A stretch of 39,480 nt of DNA, taken from contig WGMK01000036.1 of NCBI GenBank assembly GCA_016125095.1, positions 1-39,480 of the forward strand, read 5' to 3'. The notes beneath the pieces are model-generated. The model was not told the DNA's origin and made no database searches. It worked only from the letters and a program-made list of their open reading frames with translations. Position 1 is the stretch's first letter. Every line of letters begins with the position of its first letter. The stretch is from Candidatus Hydrogenedens sp. (GTDB taxonomy: Bacteria > Hydrogenedentota > Hydrogenedentia > Hydrogenedentales > JAEUWI01). Made by a program: the position numbers and the translations under genes. This document shows, piece after piece, positions 30,937 through 39,405 of this stretch.

Positions 30937-32279
30937 TCGGCTGGGCGGGCATCCATCTGCGCCCGGCGTCGTTGCGCGGCGTGGGGTTTGCCGTCGAGGG
31001 CGCCGATGCCCAATTCGGGCGTAAAACCGCGACCCACGACTACCCGCTGAAAGACCTGCCGTGGGTGGAAGACTTGGGCCGCGCCAACCGGCGGTTGACG
31101 ATCGAGGCGACCCTGGTCGGCGACGATGTGATCGTCCAGGCCCAAGCGCTTGAGGCGGCGATCGAGACCGCCGGCCCGGCCGAGCTGGTCCATCCCTGGT
31201 ACGGCACGGTCATGGTCACCGTGGTCGAACATGGGCGGACCCGCTGGTCGAGCCGTGAACACCGGGTGGCCCGGATCAGCTTTACTTGCCTGCGCACCCC
31301 GGTGTCGGTGCCGCAGCCGGTTGCGGTAACCGACGGCGCTGCCGGCCTGATCGCGGCCTGCGACGAGGCGGTGGGCGGTGTGCTGGCCGGGATCGGCGAC
31401 GCACTGGGCGAGGTGCTGGGACCGGCCGAGGCGCTGTTCGGCGAGGCGACGGCACTGATCGGCGAGGTTACGGGCGTGGTCGAGCAGGCGGCCGCGATTG
31501 CCGGGCTGGCGCGCCTGGCCGCGACCGACCCGCTGCTGGGCGCGGTCGGGCTGTTCGCCAAGCTGGCACCGGGCGATGCCTGGGCGTTCGCCACCGGGCT
31601 CTATGGCTTGGTCCGCGCGGTCGGGCGGCTGTCCGACGGCTATGGCGGCATGCGTTGGACCACCGCCGGCACGGCCGCGGCGCTCGGCGGGCTTGCCGCC
31701 GGCACGGCCGCGGTACCGGTCTTGGCCCGAGCGGACGGTCTTTTGCCGGCCAATGCGCCGACTGCCACCATCACCGCGTTGACCAGGCTGACCGGCTTTG
31801 CCTCCACCGCCCCGGCGGTACCGCTGACCACGGCGTCGCGACGCGATCAAGCCACCGCCCGAGCCGCCACCGAGCGCCTGGTCACCAGTGCGGCGGCGAT
31901 CGAGGCGGCACGCCTGGTACCGATTGCCGATTGGGACAGCCGCACCGCGGCCCTGACCAGCCGCGGCGAGATCGTCGTTGCCTTAGGCGTCGCGGCAGAT
32001 GGCGCTGTCGCCGCTGGCGATCATCGCGCCTGGCGGGCGCTGACGGCGCTGCGCGCCACGGCCTATGCCAGGATCACCGCCGCCGCCGTTCGGCTGCCGG
32101 CGGTGGTCGCTTATCGCCCGGCCACCGTGCTGCCGTCGGCGGCGCTCGCTCACCGGCTCTACGGCGACGACCCCGATGCCGTGTTTGTGCGCGCCGCCGA
32201 CCTGGTCCGGCGCAACCGCGTTGCCCACCCGGCCTTCGTGCCGAGCGCGACGCTGGAGGTGATCGCCGATGCCCGATGA
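30933..32279 (+). CDS. N: DNA circularisation-type tail protein (Mu gpN-like)
   Basis: A 448-residue protein starting at a GTG overlapping the tape measure stop. The N-terminal 120 residues have the DNA circularisation protein N pattern (LRGVGFAVEGADAQFGRKTA, HDYPLKDLPWVEDLGR, AGPAELVHPWYGTVMVTV). The rest is Ala-rich and helical. In Mu, N is needed for tail assembly and for circularising injected DNA. Confidence 0.88.
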   Translation: MIGWAGIHLRPASLRGVGFAVEGADAQFGRKTATHDYPLKDLPWVEDLGRANRRLTIEATLVGDDVIVQAQALEAAIETAGPAELVHPWYGTVMVTVVEHGRTRWSSREHRVARISFTCLRTPVSVPQPVAVTDGAAGLIAACDEAVGGVLAGIGDALGEVLGPAEALFGEATALIGEVTGVVEQAAAIAGLARLAATDPLLGAVGLFAKLAPGDAWAFATGLYGLVRAVGRLSDGYGGMRWTTAGTAAALGGLAAGTAAVPVLARADGLLPANAPTATITALTRLTGFASTAPAVPLTTASRRDQATARAATERLVTSAAAIEAARLVPIADWDSRTAALTSRGEIVVALGVAADGAVAAGDHRAWRALTALRATAYARITAAAVRLPAVVAYRPATVLPSAALAHRLYGDDPDAVFVRAADLVRRNRVAHPAFVPSATLEVIADAR

Positions 32280-33378
32280 CGCCCCGACACCCGATGTCAT
32301 TCGCACCGAAGGCGGCAACGACCAGTTGGCGGGCGTCACGCTGGCGGTCGACGGCCGGTTGTGGCGGGGCTGGACCTCGATCCAGCTCAACCATGGGATC
32401 GACCAGTTGGCGGCGACCTGGTCGCTGGGCATCACGCGCCAATGGCCTGGCGAGCCCAAAATCCGCGATTTGAGGCCCGGCATGGGCGCCGCGGTGGTGG
32501 TCGGCGACGAAGTCGTGCTGTCTGGCTATATCGATGGCATCGACGATGTCGTGGGGCCGGAAAACCACGTGCTGACGGTGCGTGGGCGCGACGCCACCGC
32601 GGATCTGGTCGACGCCTCAGTACTGCCGCCGTTTGAGTTTTCGAATCTCGACCTGGCCGAGCTGGCGCGCCGGCTGGTCGCCCCCTTCGGGTTGTCGGTG
32701 GCGGTCGAAACCGCGATCGGCGCCAAGTTCGCGCGTATCGCGGTGCAGCCGGGCGAAACCGCGCATGCGGTGCTGGAACGCTGTGCGCGCCAACGCGGCG
32801 TGCTGCTGTTTTCCGATCGAGTGGGCGGTTTGAAGCTGACGCGGCCCGGGGCAGCCGGGGCGGCGCCAGCGCTGATCGTGTTGGGGCCGGGCGGCAACGC
32901 AATGTCGGCCAGTGCCTCGTGGACCTGGGCGCAGCGCTGGTCGGAATACCGGGTATTGGCCCAAGCTGAGGGCCATGGCGAGCGCGATGCCGCGGCAGCT
33001 GCGGCGCCGGCCGGCCGGGCCACCGACGGCGAGGTCGGGCGCTATCGCCCCCTGATCGTGCTGGCTGAAAATGCCGGTAGCGACGGCAACGCCCAGGCGC
33101 GCGCGGAGTATCAGCGGGACCTCATGGCAGCGCGCAGTTTCCGTGTCGCTTATACCGTCCAGGGCTGGCGCGCCAACAAGCGGTTGTGGCAGGCCAATAC
33201 CCTGGTCGACGTGACCGACCCGCTGATCGGGCTCTCAGGCCGCTACGTGATCGCCGGCGTCGTGCAGACACTGGAACCCCGGGGTGGCTCGGTCACCTGG
33301 CTGGATGTGCGGGTGCCAGACGCCTTTGCTGTGGCGTCCGGTGCGGTACCCTCGGGAACCGGGAAGGGGAAGCGATGA
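32269..33378 (+). CDS. P: Baseplate hub protein (Mu gpP / gp44-like)
   Basis: A 369-residue protein; GGAGGTGAT lies at ideal distance before the ATG, which overlaps the N gene by 11 nt. Family marks are WTSIQLNHGIDQLAATWSLG, SGYIDGIDDVVGPENHVLTV, GRDATADLVDAS and QVEY-like late blocks such as NKRLWQANTLVDVTDPLIGL. It forms the trimeric hub on which the spike sits. Confidence 0.9.
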   Translation: MPDDAPTPDVIRTEGGNDQLAGVTLAVDGRLWRGWTSIQLNHGIDQLAATWSLGITRQWPGEPKIRDLRPGMGAAVVVGDEVVLSGYIDGIDDVVGPENHVLTVRGRDATADLVDASVLPPFEFSNLDLAELARRLVAPFGLSVAVETAIGAKFARIAVQPGETAHAVLERCARQRGVLLFSDRVGGLKLTRPGAAGAAPALIVLGPGGNAMSASASWTWAQRWSEYRVLAQAEGHGERDAAAAAAPAGRATDGEVGRYRPLIVLAENAGSDGNAQARAEYQRDLMAARSFRVAYTVQGWRANKRLWQANTLVDVTDPLIGLSGRYVIAGVVQTLEPRGGSVTWLDVRVPDAFAVASGAVPSGTGKGKR

Positions 33379-33950
33379 CCGAGGCGTTGTGGCAATACGC
33401 CCGCGACACTGCGCAGCGTGTGCGGCTGGCGTTGGCGCGCGCGGTGCTGAATTTGGTCGATGACACCACGCCCCTGCAGACGCTCCAGGTCGGCCTGCTG
33501 GCAGAGGAGACCCGCGGGTATGTCGAGTATTTCCACCCCTACGGGCTGACCACGCACCCGGTGCCGGGGGCTGAAGTCGCGATGCTCTTTCTGGCCGGCA
33601 ACCGCGACCACCCGGTGGCGGTGGCAGTCGCCGACCGGCGGTCGCGGGTGACCGGGCTCAAAGAGGGCGAGGTCTGCCTCTATTCGAAGTGGCTTCAGCG
33701 GCTGAGCTATGACGAGCTGGGACAGGTCGAACTGGTCACCGCCCATGGCCAGCGCATCCTGTTGGGGGAGGGCGGCCAGGTCGATATCACCACCGCATCG
33801 GGCAGCCGCGTCGTGATGGACGGCGCCGGCGACGTGGCGATCACCGCCGGTACGGTGCGGATCACCGGCGACGTCGAGGTGTCGGGCAACCTCAACGCCG
33901 GCGGCAGCGTGATTGATGGCGCCGGCAACACCAACCATCACAGCCATTGA
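33375..33950 (+). CDS. Baseplate spike protein (Mu gp45-like)
   Basis: A 191-residue protein in ATGA overlap with P. An N-terminal OB-like region (LQTLQVGLLAEETRGYVEYF through PVAVAVADRR) is followed by a repetitive beta-helix (VDITTASGSRVVMDGAGDVA, GTVRITGDVEVSGNL) and the C-terminal NTNHHSH. In Mu gp45 and P2 gpV the tip binds iron through His-x-His; HHSH at the very end fits this. It pierces the outer membrane. Confidence 0.93.
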   Translation: MTEALWQYARDTAQRVRLALARAVLNLVDDTTPLQTLQVGLLAEETRGYVEYFHPYGLTTHPVPGAEVAMLFLAGNRDHPVAVAVADRRSRVTGLKEGEVCLYSKWLQRLSYDELGQVELVTAHGQRILLGEGGQVDITTASGSRVVMDGAGDVAITAGTVRITGDVEVSGNLNAGGSVIDGAGNTNHHSH

Positions 33951-33961
33951 GGGGTCGGCCG

Positions 33962-34423
33962 ATGATCGTGCTTGCCTTCGACCCCGTGACGTTGGCCTGC
34001 GATCTGGCGCTGGACGCCGCCGGACTGATGGTCGGCGACGCGCTGGCCGATCTGGAGACCATGGTTCTGGCGTCGCTGTTTTCCGACCGCCGGGCACTAC
34101 CCGACGACCGGCTGCCCGATGCCCCGTCGCCGTCGCTCGATCGCCGCGGCTGGTGCGGCGATGCCCTGCGCACGGTTGCCGACGACCGCTGGGGTTCGCG
34201 GCTGTGGCTTTTGGCGCGCGAAAAGCAGACCGCTGAGACCAGACGCCGGGCCGAAGATTACGCGCGCGAGGCACTGCAGTGGCTGACCGACGACGGCTGG
34301 GCAACCGCCGTAACGGTGACCGCGGAATGGCAGCGCACCGGCGTGCTGGGGTTGCAGGTAGTGACCGAGGCGCCGGCTGGTGTCGTGCGGAAGTCCTTCC
34401 GCCTGCCCCTCAACGGGCTCTGA
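33962..34423 (+). CDS. Mu gp46-like baseplate protein
   Basis: A 153-residue protein; the ATG follows GAGGGG. The blocks ETMVLASLFSDRRALPDDRL, RRGWCGDAL, WGSRLWLLAREKQTAETRRR and ALQWLTDDGWA match the gp46 family. The last codons contain the third copy of the late dyad, so the encoded tail reads VRKSFRLPLNGL. Confidence 0.92.
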   Translation: MIVLAFDPVTLACDLALDAAGLMVGDALADLETMVLASLFSDRRALPDDRLPDAPSPSLDRRGWCGDALRTVADDRWGSRLWLLAREKQTAETRRRAEDYAREALQWLTDDGWATAVTVTAEWQRTGVLGLQVVTEAPAGVVRKSFRLPLNGL

Positions 34424-34433
34424 GAGGTCTATT
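34387..34433 (+). promoter_or_regulatory. Candidate late promoter 3 (gp47 operon), dyad plus -10-like sequence
   Basis: The dyad GCGGAAGTCCTTCCGC (34387-34402) lies within the end of the gp46 gene. TCTATT (34428-34433) lies 25 nt after it, with TATTAG at 34430 as an overlapping alternative. The gp47 gene starts at 34479. The dyad-to-hexamer spacing (24, 25, 25 nt) is nearly constant across the three copies. Confidence 0.55.
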
Positions 34434-34478
34434 AGGCGCAAATTAGAGACCCGACGCGGCACACGGTCAACGGTCAAA

Positions 34479-35543
34479 ATGCCCTTCGCCAAACCATCCC
34501 CCGCCGAGCTGCGCGCCCGCCTGTTGACCGAGCTGGCGCTGGCAATCCCCGGTGCCGACGGTGCCGGCCGGCGCATGGTCGAAGAGGCGCTGGCCCGGAT
34601 GGTGGCGGTGGTCGCGATCGAGGAATTCGGCTATCTGGACTGGGTCGCACGCCAGGTCAACGTGCTGGTCTGCGACGACGACACCGTCTTGACTTGGCAC
34701 GCGCCGCTGTGGGGTTTGACCCGCAAGCCGGCGACCACCGCCGCCGGCCCTGTGATCCTGACCGGCGCCGCTGGTGCCGTGGTCCCGGCGGCAACCGAGT
34801 TACGCCGATCCGACGATACCCGCTATCTGACGGTGGCCGCGGTCGCGATCGGCGAGGGCGGCGGGGGCGAGGCCGCGATCGAGGCGGTGGCGGCGGGGGC
34901 GGACGGCAATGCCGCGGCCGGTGCGGTGCTGTCGTTCCTGTCTCCGATTCCGGGCATCCAGTCGAGCGCCGTGGTCGCGGCCGGCGAGCTGGCCGGCGGC
35001 GCAGAACTCGAGCCGGTGGCCGATTTGCGTGCCCGGGTGGTCGCGCGTATCCAACAACCGCCCCATGGCGGTGCCGCCTTTGACTATGTCGCCTGGGCCT
35101 TGGAGGTGCCGGGGGTGACACGAGCGTGGGTTTATCCCGGGTGGACCGGACTGGGCACGGTCGGCGTCACGGTGATGCTGGACGGATCCGACGACCCGAT
35201 CCCGACCCTGGAGGATATCGCGGTGGTGACGGCCCACCTGGAACCGCTGCGGCCGGTCACTGCCGAGCTGGTCGTGTTCGCGCCTGTGGCGGAGGCAATT
35301 GATTTTCAGATCGCGCTCAACCCCAACACATCGGCAGTCCAGACCGCGGTCGCAGCCGAGCTGTCCGATCTGATTACGCGCGAGGCGGAACCGGGCGGCA
35401 CGCTCTTCCTGTCGCGCATCCGTGCCGCGATCAGTGCCGGTGCCGGCGAGCACCACCACGCCCTGGTCAGCCCATCGGCGGATGTGGTCGCCGAGCCGGG
35501 CCATATCGCCCAGCTGGGCACGATTGCCTGGAGCGGCCTGTGA
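34479..35543 (+). CDS. Baseplate J-like protein (Mu gp47-like)
   Basis: A 354-residue protein (Mu gp47 is about 360). Family blocks are MVEEALARMVAVVAIEEFGY, the HAPLWGLTRKPATTAAGPVI region, DLRARVVARIQQPPHGGAAF and DYVAWALEVPGVTRAWVYPG. It forms the baseplate wedge with gp48. It is preceded by a 55-nt gap holding the third late promoter candidate. The ribosome site is weak. Confidence 0.94.
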   Translation: MPFAKPSPAELRARLLTELALAIPGADGAGRRMVEEALARMVAVVAIEEFGYLDWVARQVNVLVCDDDTVLTWHAPLWGLTRKPATTAAGPVILTGAAGAVVPAATELRRSDDTRYLTVAAVAIGEGGGGEAAIEAVAAGADGNAAAGAVLSFLSPIPGIQSSAVVAAGELAGGAELEPVADLRARVVARIQQPPHGGAAFDYVAWALEVPGVTRAWVYPGWTGLGTVGVTVMLDGSDDPIPTLEDIAVVTAHLEPLRPVTAELVVFAPVAEAIDFQIALNPNTSAVQTAVAAELSDLITREAEPGGTLFLSRIRAAISAGAGEHHHALVSPSADVVAEPGHIAQLGTIAWSGL

Positions 35544-35556
35544 TCAGGGGCGGGCA

Positions 35557-36201
35557 ATGAGCCCGGACGCTTGGCTATCCCAGCTCCAGGCGCTGCTGCC
35601 GCCGGGCCTGGCCTGGCCGCGCCACCCGGACGCAGTGCTGACCCGCCTGCTCGGGCCGATCGCCGCGCAAATGAGCAGAATCGACGGCCGTGCCGCAGAA
35701 CTCCTGCGTGAGGCCGATCCCAGGCAGACGCTGGAGTTGCTGGCCGAGTGGGAGGCCGACACGGGCCAGCCCGACCCCTGCGCCGGCCCGGCGGTGACGT
35801 TGACGGGGCGGCGCGGCCGGGTGTTGGCCAAGCTGTTGGGACGGCCCGGTGGGCAGTCAATCGCCTATTACACCGCCCTTGCCGCGCGCTATGGCCAGGA
35901 GATCGCGATCGAGGAATTTCGGCCGTTCCGCGCCGGGGCCCGCGCCGGCGACCGCTGCCGCAGCGTCGCCTGGCATTTTGCCTGGAGGGTGCAGGGTTAT
36001 GCCGGTTCGCCGACCCGGTTTCGGGCCGGCCGCTCGATCGCCGGCGACCGGCTGGCCGAATGGGGCAACCAGATCCTGGAATGTGTCATCCGGCGGACCG
36101 CCCCCGCACACAGCCATGTGCTGTTCGGCTATCCCGATTATCTGGCCGACGATGACGGCGAGCCGCTGCTGAGCGACGGAGACGAAAGGGTGGTGATCTG
36201 A
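35557..36201 (+). CDS. DUF2313 baseplate protein (Mu gp48-like)
   Basis: A 214-residue protein; the ATG follows AGGGG at 7 nt. Blocks LSQLQALLPPGLAWPRHPDA and LLREADPRQTLELLAEWEAD, with a C-terminal CVIRRTAPAHSHVLFGY, match the YmfQ/DUF2313 family that completes the baseplate and anchors fibres. Confidence 0.92.
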   Translation: MSPDAWLSQLQALLPPGLAWPRHPDAVLTRLLGPIAAQMSRIDGRAAELLREADPRQTLELLAEWEADTGQPDPCAGPAVTLTGRRGRVLAKLLGRPGGQSIAYYTALAARYGQEIAIEEFRPFRAGARAGDRCRSVAWHFAWRVQGYAGSPTRFRAGRSIAGDRLAEWGNQILECVIRRTAPAHSHVLFGYPDYLADDDGEPLLSDGDERVVI

Positions 36202-36470
36202 TGCCTGCGACCCCGTTTTCGGCCTTCCAGTCGATTGACGCCTTGCGGGATGACGACCGGGTGTGGGTGCGCCGGGACACCGACAGCAAGCGCTATGCCA
36301 CCGGGGCGCAGTTGGCTGCGGCTTGGGGTTGGACGGTGCCGATCGCCTTGGTGGCAGGGCAGGACGTGGTGGTGCCGGCGGGCCGTCGCCTGGCCATTGC
36401 TATAGATATCGAGATTTCCGGCGGCGCCAGCCTCACCACCGAGGCCGGGGCCGAGGGCGTAACACGCTGA
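36201..36470 (+). CDS. Small tail-fibre-associated protein, unknown
   Basis: An 89-residue protein in TGATG overlap with gp48. The segment DDDRVWVRRDTDSKRYATGA followed by QLAAAW and a beta-rich end is often seen at the N-termini of phage fibre proteins, so it may be an adaptor between baseplate and fibre. No domain name can be assigned. Confidence 0.55.
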   Translation: MPATPFSAFQSIDALRDDDRVWVRRDTDSKRYATGAQLAAAWGWTVPIALVAGQDVVVPAGRRLAIAIDIEISGGASLTTEAGAEGVTR

Positions 36471-36483
36471 GGGGAGGTTGAGC

Positions 36484-37569
36484 ATGGTCGCGGCTGGAGT
36501 CCATTATTTCGGTCTGGGCGATACGCTGCCGGCGGCCCGCGCGGGCATGGTCGGGATCGGAGCCGACCCGCTGACCGGCATGCCCACCGCGCTGTTGGGG
36601 GACGCGACCCAGGTCCCCCTCGCGGGCTGGGGCATGTTTCAGAGCCCGACGGACGGCGTGTTTACCAAGACCGGCGCCGGCACGCTAAACCTCAATGCCG
36701 GCACCATCGTCGAGGTAGCAGGCCGGGTCTGGCGCTACAGCTCGCCGACCGCGGTGACCCTGCCGGTGTTGTCTGCCGGCATCGACTATGCAATTTATGT
36801 CTGCGTCGACGGCAGCGTGCGGGCCGATGGCAGTTTTTCCTGCCCTGCCGGCTATACCACTACCAACAGCCGAAAAATCGGCGGTTTCCATTACGATCTC
36901 GGGTCTGAGGTCAACGCCTATAGCCTATGGGACCTGTGGTTCCGACCGACCGCGCCGGACCCGCGGGGTATGGCTCTGGTCGCTGGTTGCTTTTGGTCTG
37001 ACATCTATTTGCTCAACACGTCGCCCGCGACGAACGGCACGTCCAAGGCCGGCGCGACCATCGCAGACGGAACGGCGCCGCCGAAAATCCCGACCGCATT
37101 CGGCGGCGACGGCTCAACCGTCTATGGCAGCTTCAGCTGGTGGCAGGCTTGGGAGTCAGTGGCCGGCGGCGGCAAGCGGCTGCCGAGTTATGGCGAGTTT
37201 TGCGCGTTGGCGTATGGCGTGACCGAGGCAGTGTCGGTCGGCGCCGATCCGGTCACCACCCAGCGCCAGGCCGGGTCCACCAGCAAATGGGGCTGCGAAC
37301 AGGTGACCGGGGTGATGTGGCAATGGGGCGCAGAGTCCTCTTACTACCCCGGCGCCAACGGACCGGGGTGGAAGAATAACACCAGTGGCCGGGGTCAACT
37401 CTACCTCGCGAACGACAGCGGTCTGGTCGCTGCGATATATGGCGGGGACTGGAATAGCGGTGTGAACGCCGGGTCGCGTGCGTCGGGCTGGTACAACCCC
37501 CCTTGGGTCGCCGGCAGCAACATCGGGGTCCGTGGCGTCTGTGGCCACCTGGATCTTCGGGGTGTGTAA
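36484..37569 (+). CDS. Receptor-binding protein with C-type lectin-like, DGR-style variable C-terminus
   Basis: A 361-residue protein; the ATG follows GGGGAGG at 6-7 nt. The N-terminal two-thirds is beta-rich fibre-like sequence. The last about 140 residues look like the FGE-sulfatase/C-type lectin fold of the phage tropism determinant Mtd: KRLPSYGEFCALAYGVTEAV, WGCEQVTGVMWQWGAE, then AGSRASGWYNPPW (329-341) and SNIGVRGVCGHL (345-356). In diversity-generating retroelements (DGRs) the residues before IGxRGVC are mutated from adenines of a template. No reverse transcriptase or template copy is found in this window. It probably binds the host receptor. Confidence 0.8.
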   Translation: MVAAGVHYFGLGDTLPAARAGMVGIGADPLTGMPTALLGDATQVPLAGWGMFQSPTDGVFTKTGAGTLNLNAGTIVEVAGRVWRYSSPTAVTLPVLSAGIDYAIYVCVDGSVRADGSFSCPAGYTTTNSRKIGGFHYDLGSEVNAYSLWDLWFRPTAPDPRGMALVAGCFWSDIYLLNTSPATNGTSKAGATIADGTAPPKIPTAFGGDGSTVYGSFSWWQAWESVAGGGKRLPSYGEFCALAYGVTEAVSVGADPVTTQRQAGSTSKWGCEQVTGVMWQWGAESSYYPGANGPGWKNNTSGRGQLYLANDSGLVAAIYGGDWNSGVNAGSRASGWYNPPWVAGSNIGVRGVCGHLDLRGV

Positions 37570-37579
37570 AATTCCACGC

Positions 37580-37606
37580 CGTCCCGGCGGTTGCGAGCCG
37601 TCGACG
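37580..37606 (+). other. Hairpin after the lectin-like gene
   Basis: CGTC(C)CGGC pairs with GCCG(T)(C)GACG around an 8-nt loop, 11 nt after the stop. It shares 19 of 23 bases with the stem-loop after the transposase gene (5764-5786 against 37584-37606). Hairpins just after the variable region assist retrohoming in known retroelements. Confidence 0.4.
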
Positions 37607-37627
37607 ATGACCTGAAGGAGAGAATCT

Positions 37628-38086
37628 ATGAGCATCATCAATACCAGGGCTGACCTGGACACATTGGGACAATCCAATCCCGGCGCGTACCTCGCGTTTC
37701 TCCAGCAAATCGCGGATGCTACCGTCACCTGGTCGCTCGTCGATGGCGGTTGGCAGCAAGGTCAGGATTTATCGGCGCTGGGCGCGTTCCAACTAGGGCT
37801 ATCGGATCTTCCCAACCCGCGGGTGTCACAGCCGACACTGCCGGCATCCTATGTCGCGATTATCCACGCCGTCAGCATCGTTCAGGCGCGCATTGCGCTG
37901 AGGCGCGCCGGCTTGCTCCCCGCCATCGATGCCTATGTCGATCAGGAGGGCGGCGAGGTCGCCGATCGCTGGCACTACGGCACCACCCTCCAACGCGACG
38001 ACCCGATGCTGGCAGCCGCCGCCGCTGCCCTATATCTTTCAGAGCAGCGGCTCGATGACCTGTTCGCGGCTGCGGCCACGCTTTAG
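37628..38086 (+). CDS. Unknown protein between fibre genes (possible fibre chaperone)
   Basis: A 152-residue protein; the ATG follows AAGGAG at 8 nt. It begins SIINTRADLDTLGQSNPGAY, then has a Trp-rich segment and a helical C-terminus (AIIHAVSIVQARIALRRAGL and LAAAAAALYLSEQRLDDLFA). It lies at the place where retroelement loci often carry the accessory gene avd, but it does not clearly show the four-helix Avd pattern. A fibre-assembly role is equally possible. Confidence 0.55.
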   Translation: MSIINTRADLDTLGQSNPGAYLAFLQQIADATVTWSLVDGGWQQGQDLSALGAFQLGLSDLPNPRVSQPTLPASYVAIIHAVSIVQARIALRRAGLLPAIDAYVDQEGGEVADRWHYGTTLQRDDPMLAAAAAALYLSEQRLDDLFAAAATL

Positions 38087-38122
38087 GCCACGCTACAGCC
38101 CCACCTCAAGTGAAGTGACGCC

Positions 38123-39376
38123 ATGCACCTGATCGACGATTCATCCGCCGTCGCGGCCCCCCCTGCTCCAGGTTCTGCGGGCACCGAGGGGTATTTCACC
38201 GATGGCAACCCGATCTCGGGCCTTGAGGGGACATTGGTTCCCGCCTGGTGGCTGAATATGCTGCAGCTTGAGCTGGCGGCAGTCGTCGCGGCCGGCGGCG
38301 TAGCGCGCGATAAGGCGGACAACAACCAGGTACTGCAGGCATTGCGGCGCATGTTCGGCGGCGCCGCGACTGTGGTTAGCGCAGACACCACGCTTACCGT
38401 CGTTTCCACCGGCCTGGTGGTGGTGGACGCGACCGCAGGCGACATCACCGTCACACTGCCGGCCGCCGCCCCGATCCCGGCGGCCCGCCTGGCATTCGCG
38501 CGGGTCGATGGCAGTGCCCACACCGTCACGCTTGCCCGTGCCGCCGCCGATACCGTGGACAGTGGCGTTACCGTACCGTTGACGGCTTGGCGGCAGCTGC
38601 AGGCGGACGGCGCCTCGCGCTGGCTGACCACTGCCGCGGCACCGACCGCCCAGGAGGTGCCGATGCTGCAATGTGCGCTGAGCGTCGTGGGCGCTGAGGT
38701 CGTGCTTGGGCGGCATCTTGGCCGATACTTGTGGGTCGCCGGCAGTAACCGCCAGATACCCGCCGCCGGGGTGTCCCTGTCGCCGGCCGGGCTGTCGGCC
38801 GGGACCACCTATTACCTTTATGCCGCGTGGTCGGGCTCGACACTGACGCTGGAAAGCTCGGTGACCGGGCCGGCGGTCGATACCGAGACCGGCGTGGTGG
38901 TCAAGACCGGCGACGCCACCCGCACCCTGGTCGGCCAAGCCCGACCGGTGGCAGGACCGGCCTGGGCCGACAGTGCCTCCCAGCGGCTGGTGCGGAGCTG
39001 GCCGCCGCGGCCCAATGCGGCACAGGCGGCGCGTGGTTCGCAACTGACGACCTCTTCGGGCACGCCGACCTCGCTGGGGCTGGCCCTGGAATGGTTGTCC
39101 TGGGGCGGCGAGCGGGTGGTATTGGCGAGTACAGTCCAGGCGCAGTCCAGCTCCGCTCAGTCTGCGTTCAGTATGTTGGTCCTGGACGCATCGCAGGTCG
39201 GGCCGCAGGTCGCCGCGGGAGTCGGCGTGGCGGGTACGATCAACGGGACCTGCGGCAGCACCTGGTCTGGGTATCCAGGCGCAGGCTATCACTCGGCCGA
39301 TGTCGAGGTATGGGTCGGCGGAGGGATTAGCGGTATTTTCGCGATCGGGTCACGACTTGATTTGATCATCGGATAG
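38123..39376 (+). CDS. Tail fibre / minor structural protein
   Basis: A 417-residue protein. The N-terminus (YFTDGNPISGLEGTLVPAWW, then LQLELAAVVAAGGVARDKAD and QVLQALRRMF) is the common fibre-attachment region of phage tail proteins. The remaining 330 residues are Ser/Thr/Gly/Val-rich and beta-structured with no enzyme motif. It is the last gene in the window. A direct repeat (GCCACGCT) lies in the gap before it, and the ribosome site is weak. Confidence 0.75.
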   Translation: MHLIDDSSAVAAPPAPGSAGTEGYFTDGNPISGLEGTLVPAWWLNMLQLELAAVVAAGGVARDKADNNQVLQALRRMFGGAATVVSADTTLTVVSTGLVVVDATAGDITVTLPAAAPIPAARLAFARVDGSAHTVTLARAAADTVDSGVTVPLTAWRQLQADGASRWLTTAAAPTAQEVPMLQCALSVVGAEVVLGRHLGRYLWVAGSNRQIPAAGVSLSPAGLSAGTTYYLYAAWSGSTLTLESSVTGPAVDTETGVVVKTGDATRTLVGQARPVAGPAWADSASQRLVRSWPPRPNAAQAARGSQLTTSSGTPTSLGLALEWLSWGGERVVLASTVQAQSSSAQSAFSMLVLDASQVGPQVAAGVGVAGTINGTCGSTWSGYPGAGYHSADVEVWVGGGISGIFAIGSRLDLIIG

Positions 39377-39405
39377 CCGGCCGACGACAGGCCAAGAGCT
39401 TCCGG

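Noticed and set aside
24953..34000. Other TGGTCAA/TTGACC-like hits inside genes as extra operators
   Set aside because: They are single, lie in codons such as LVN or VDD contexts and are not paired; chance matches.
37628..38086. Avd accessory protein of a retroelement
   Set aside because: The position fits, but length and sequence do not clearly show the small basic four-helix Avd pattern; left as unknown.
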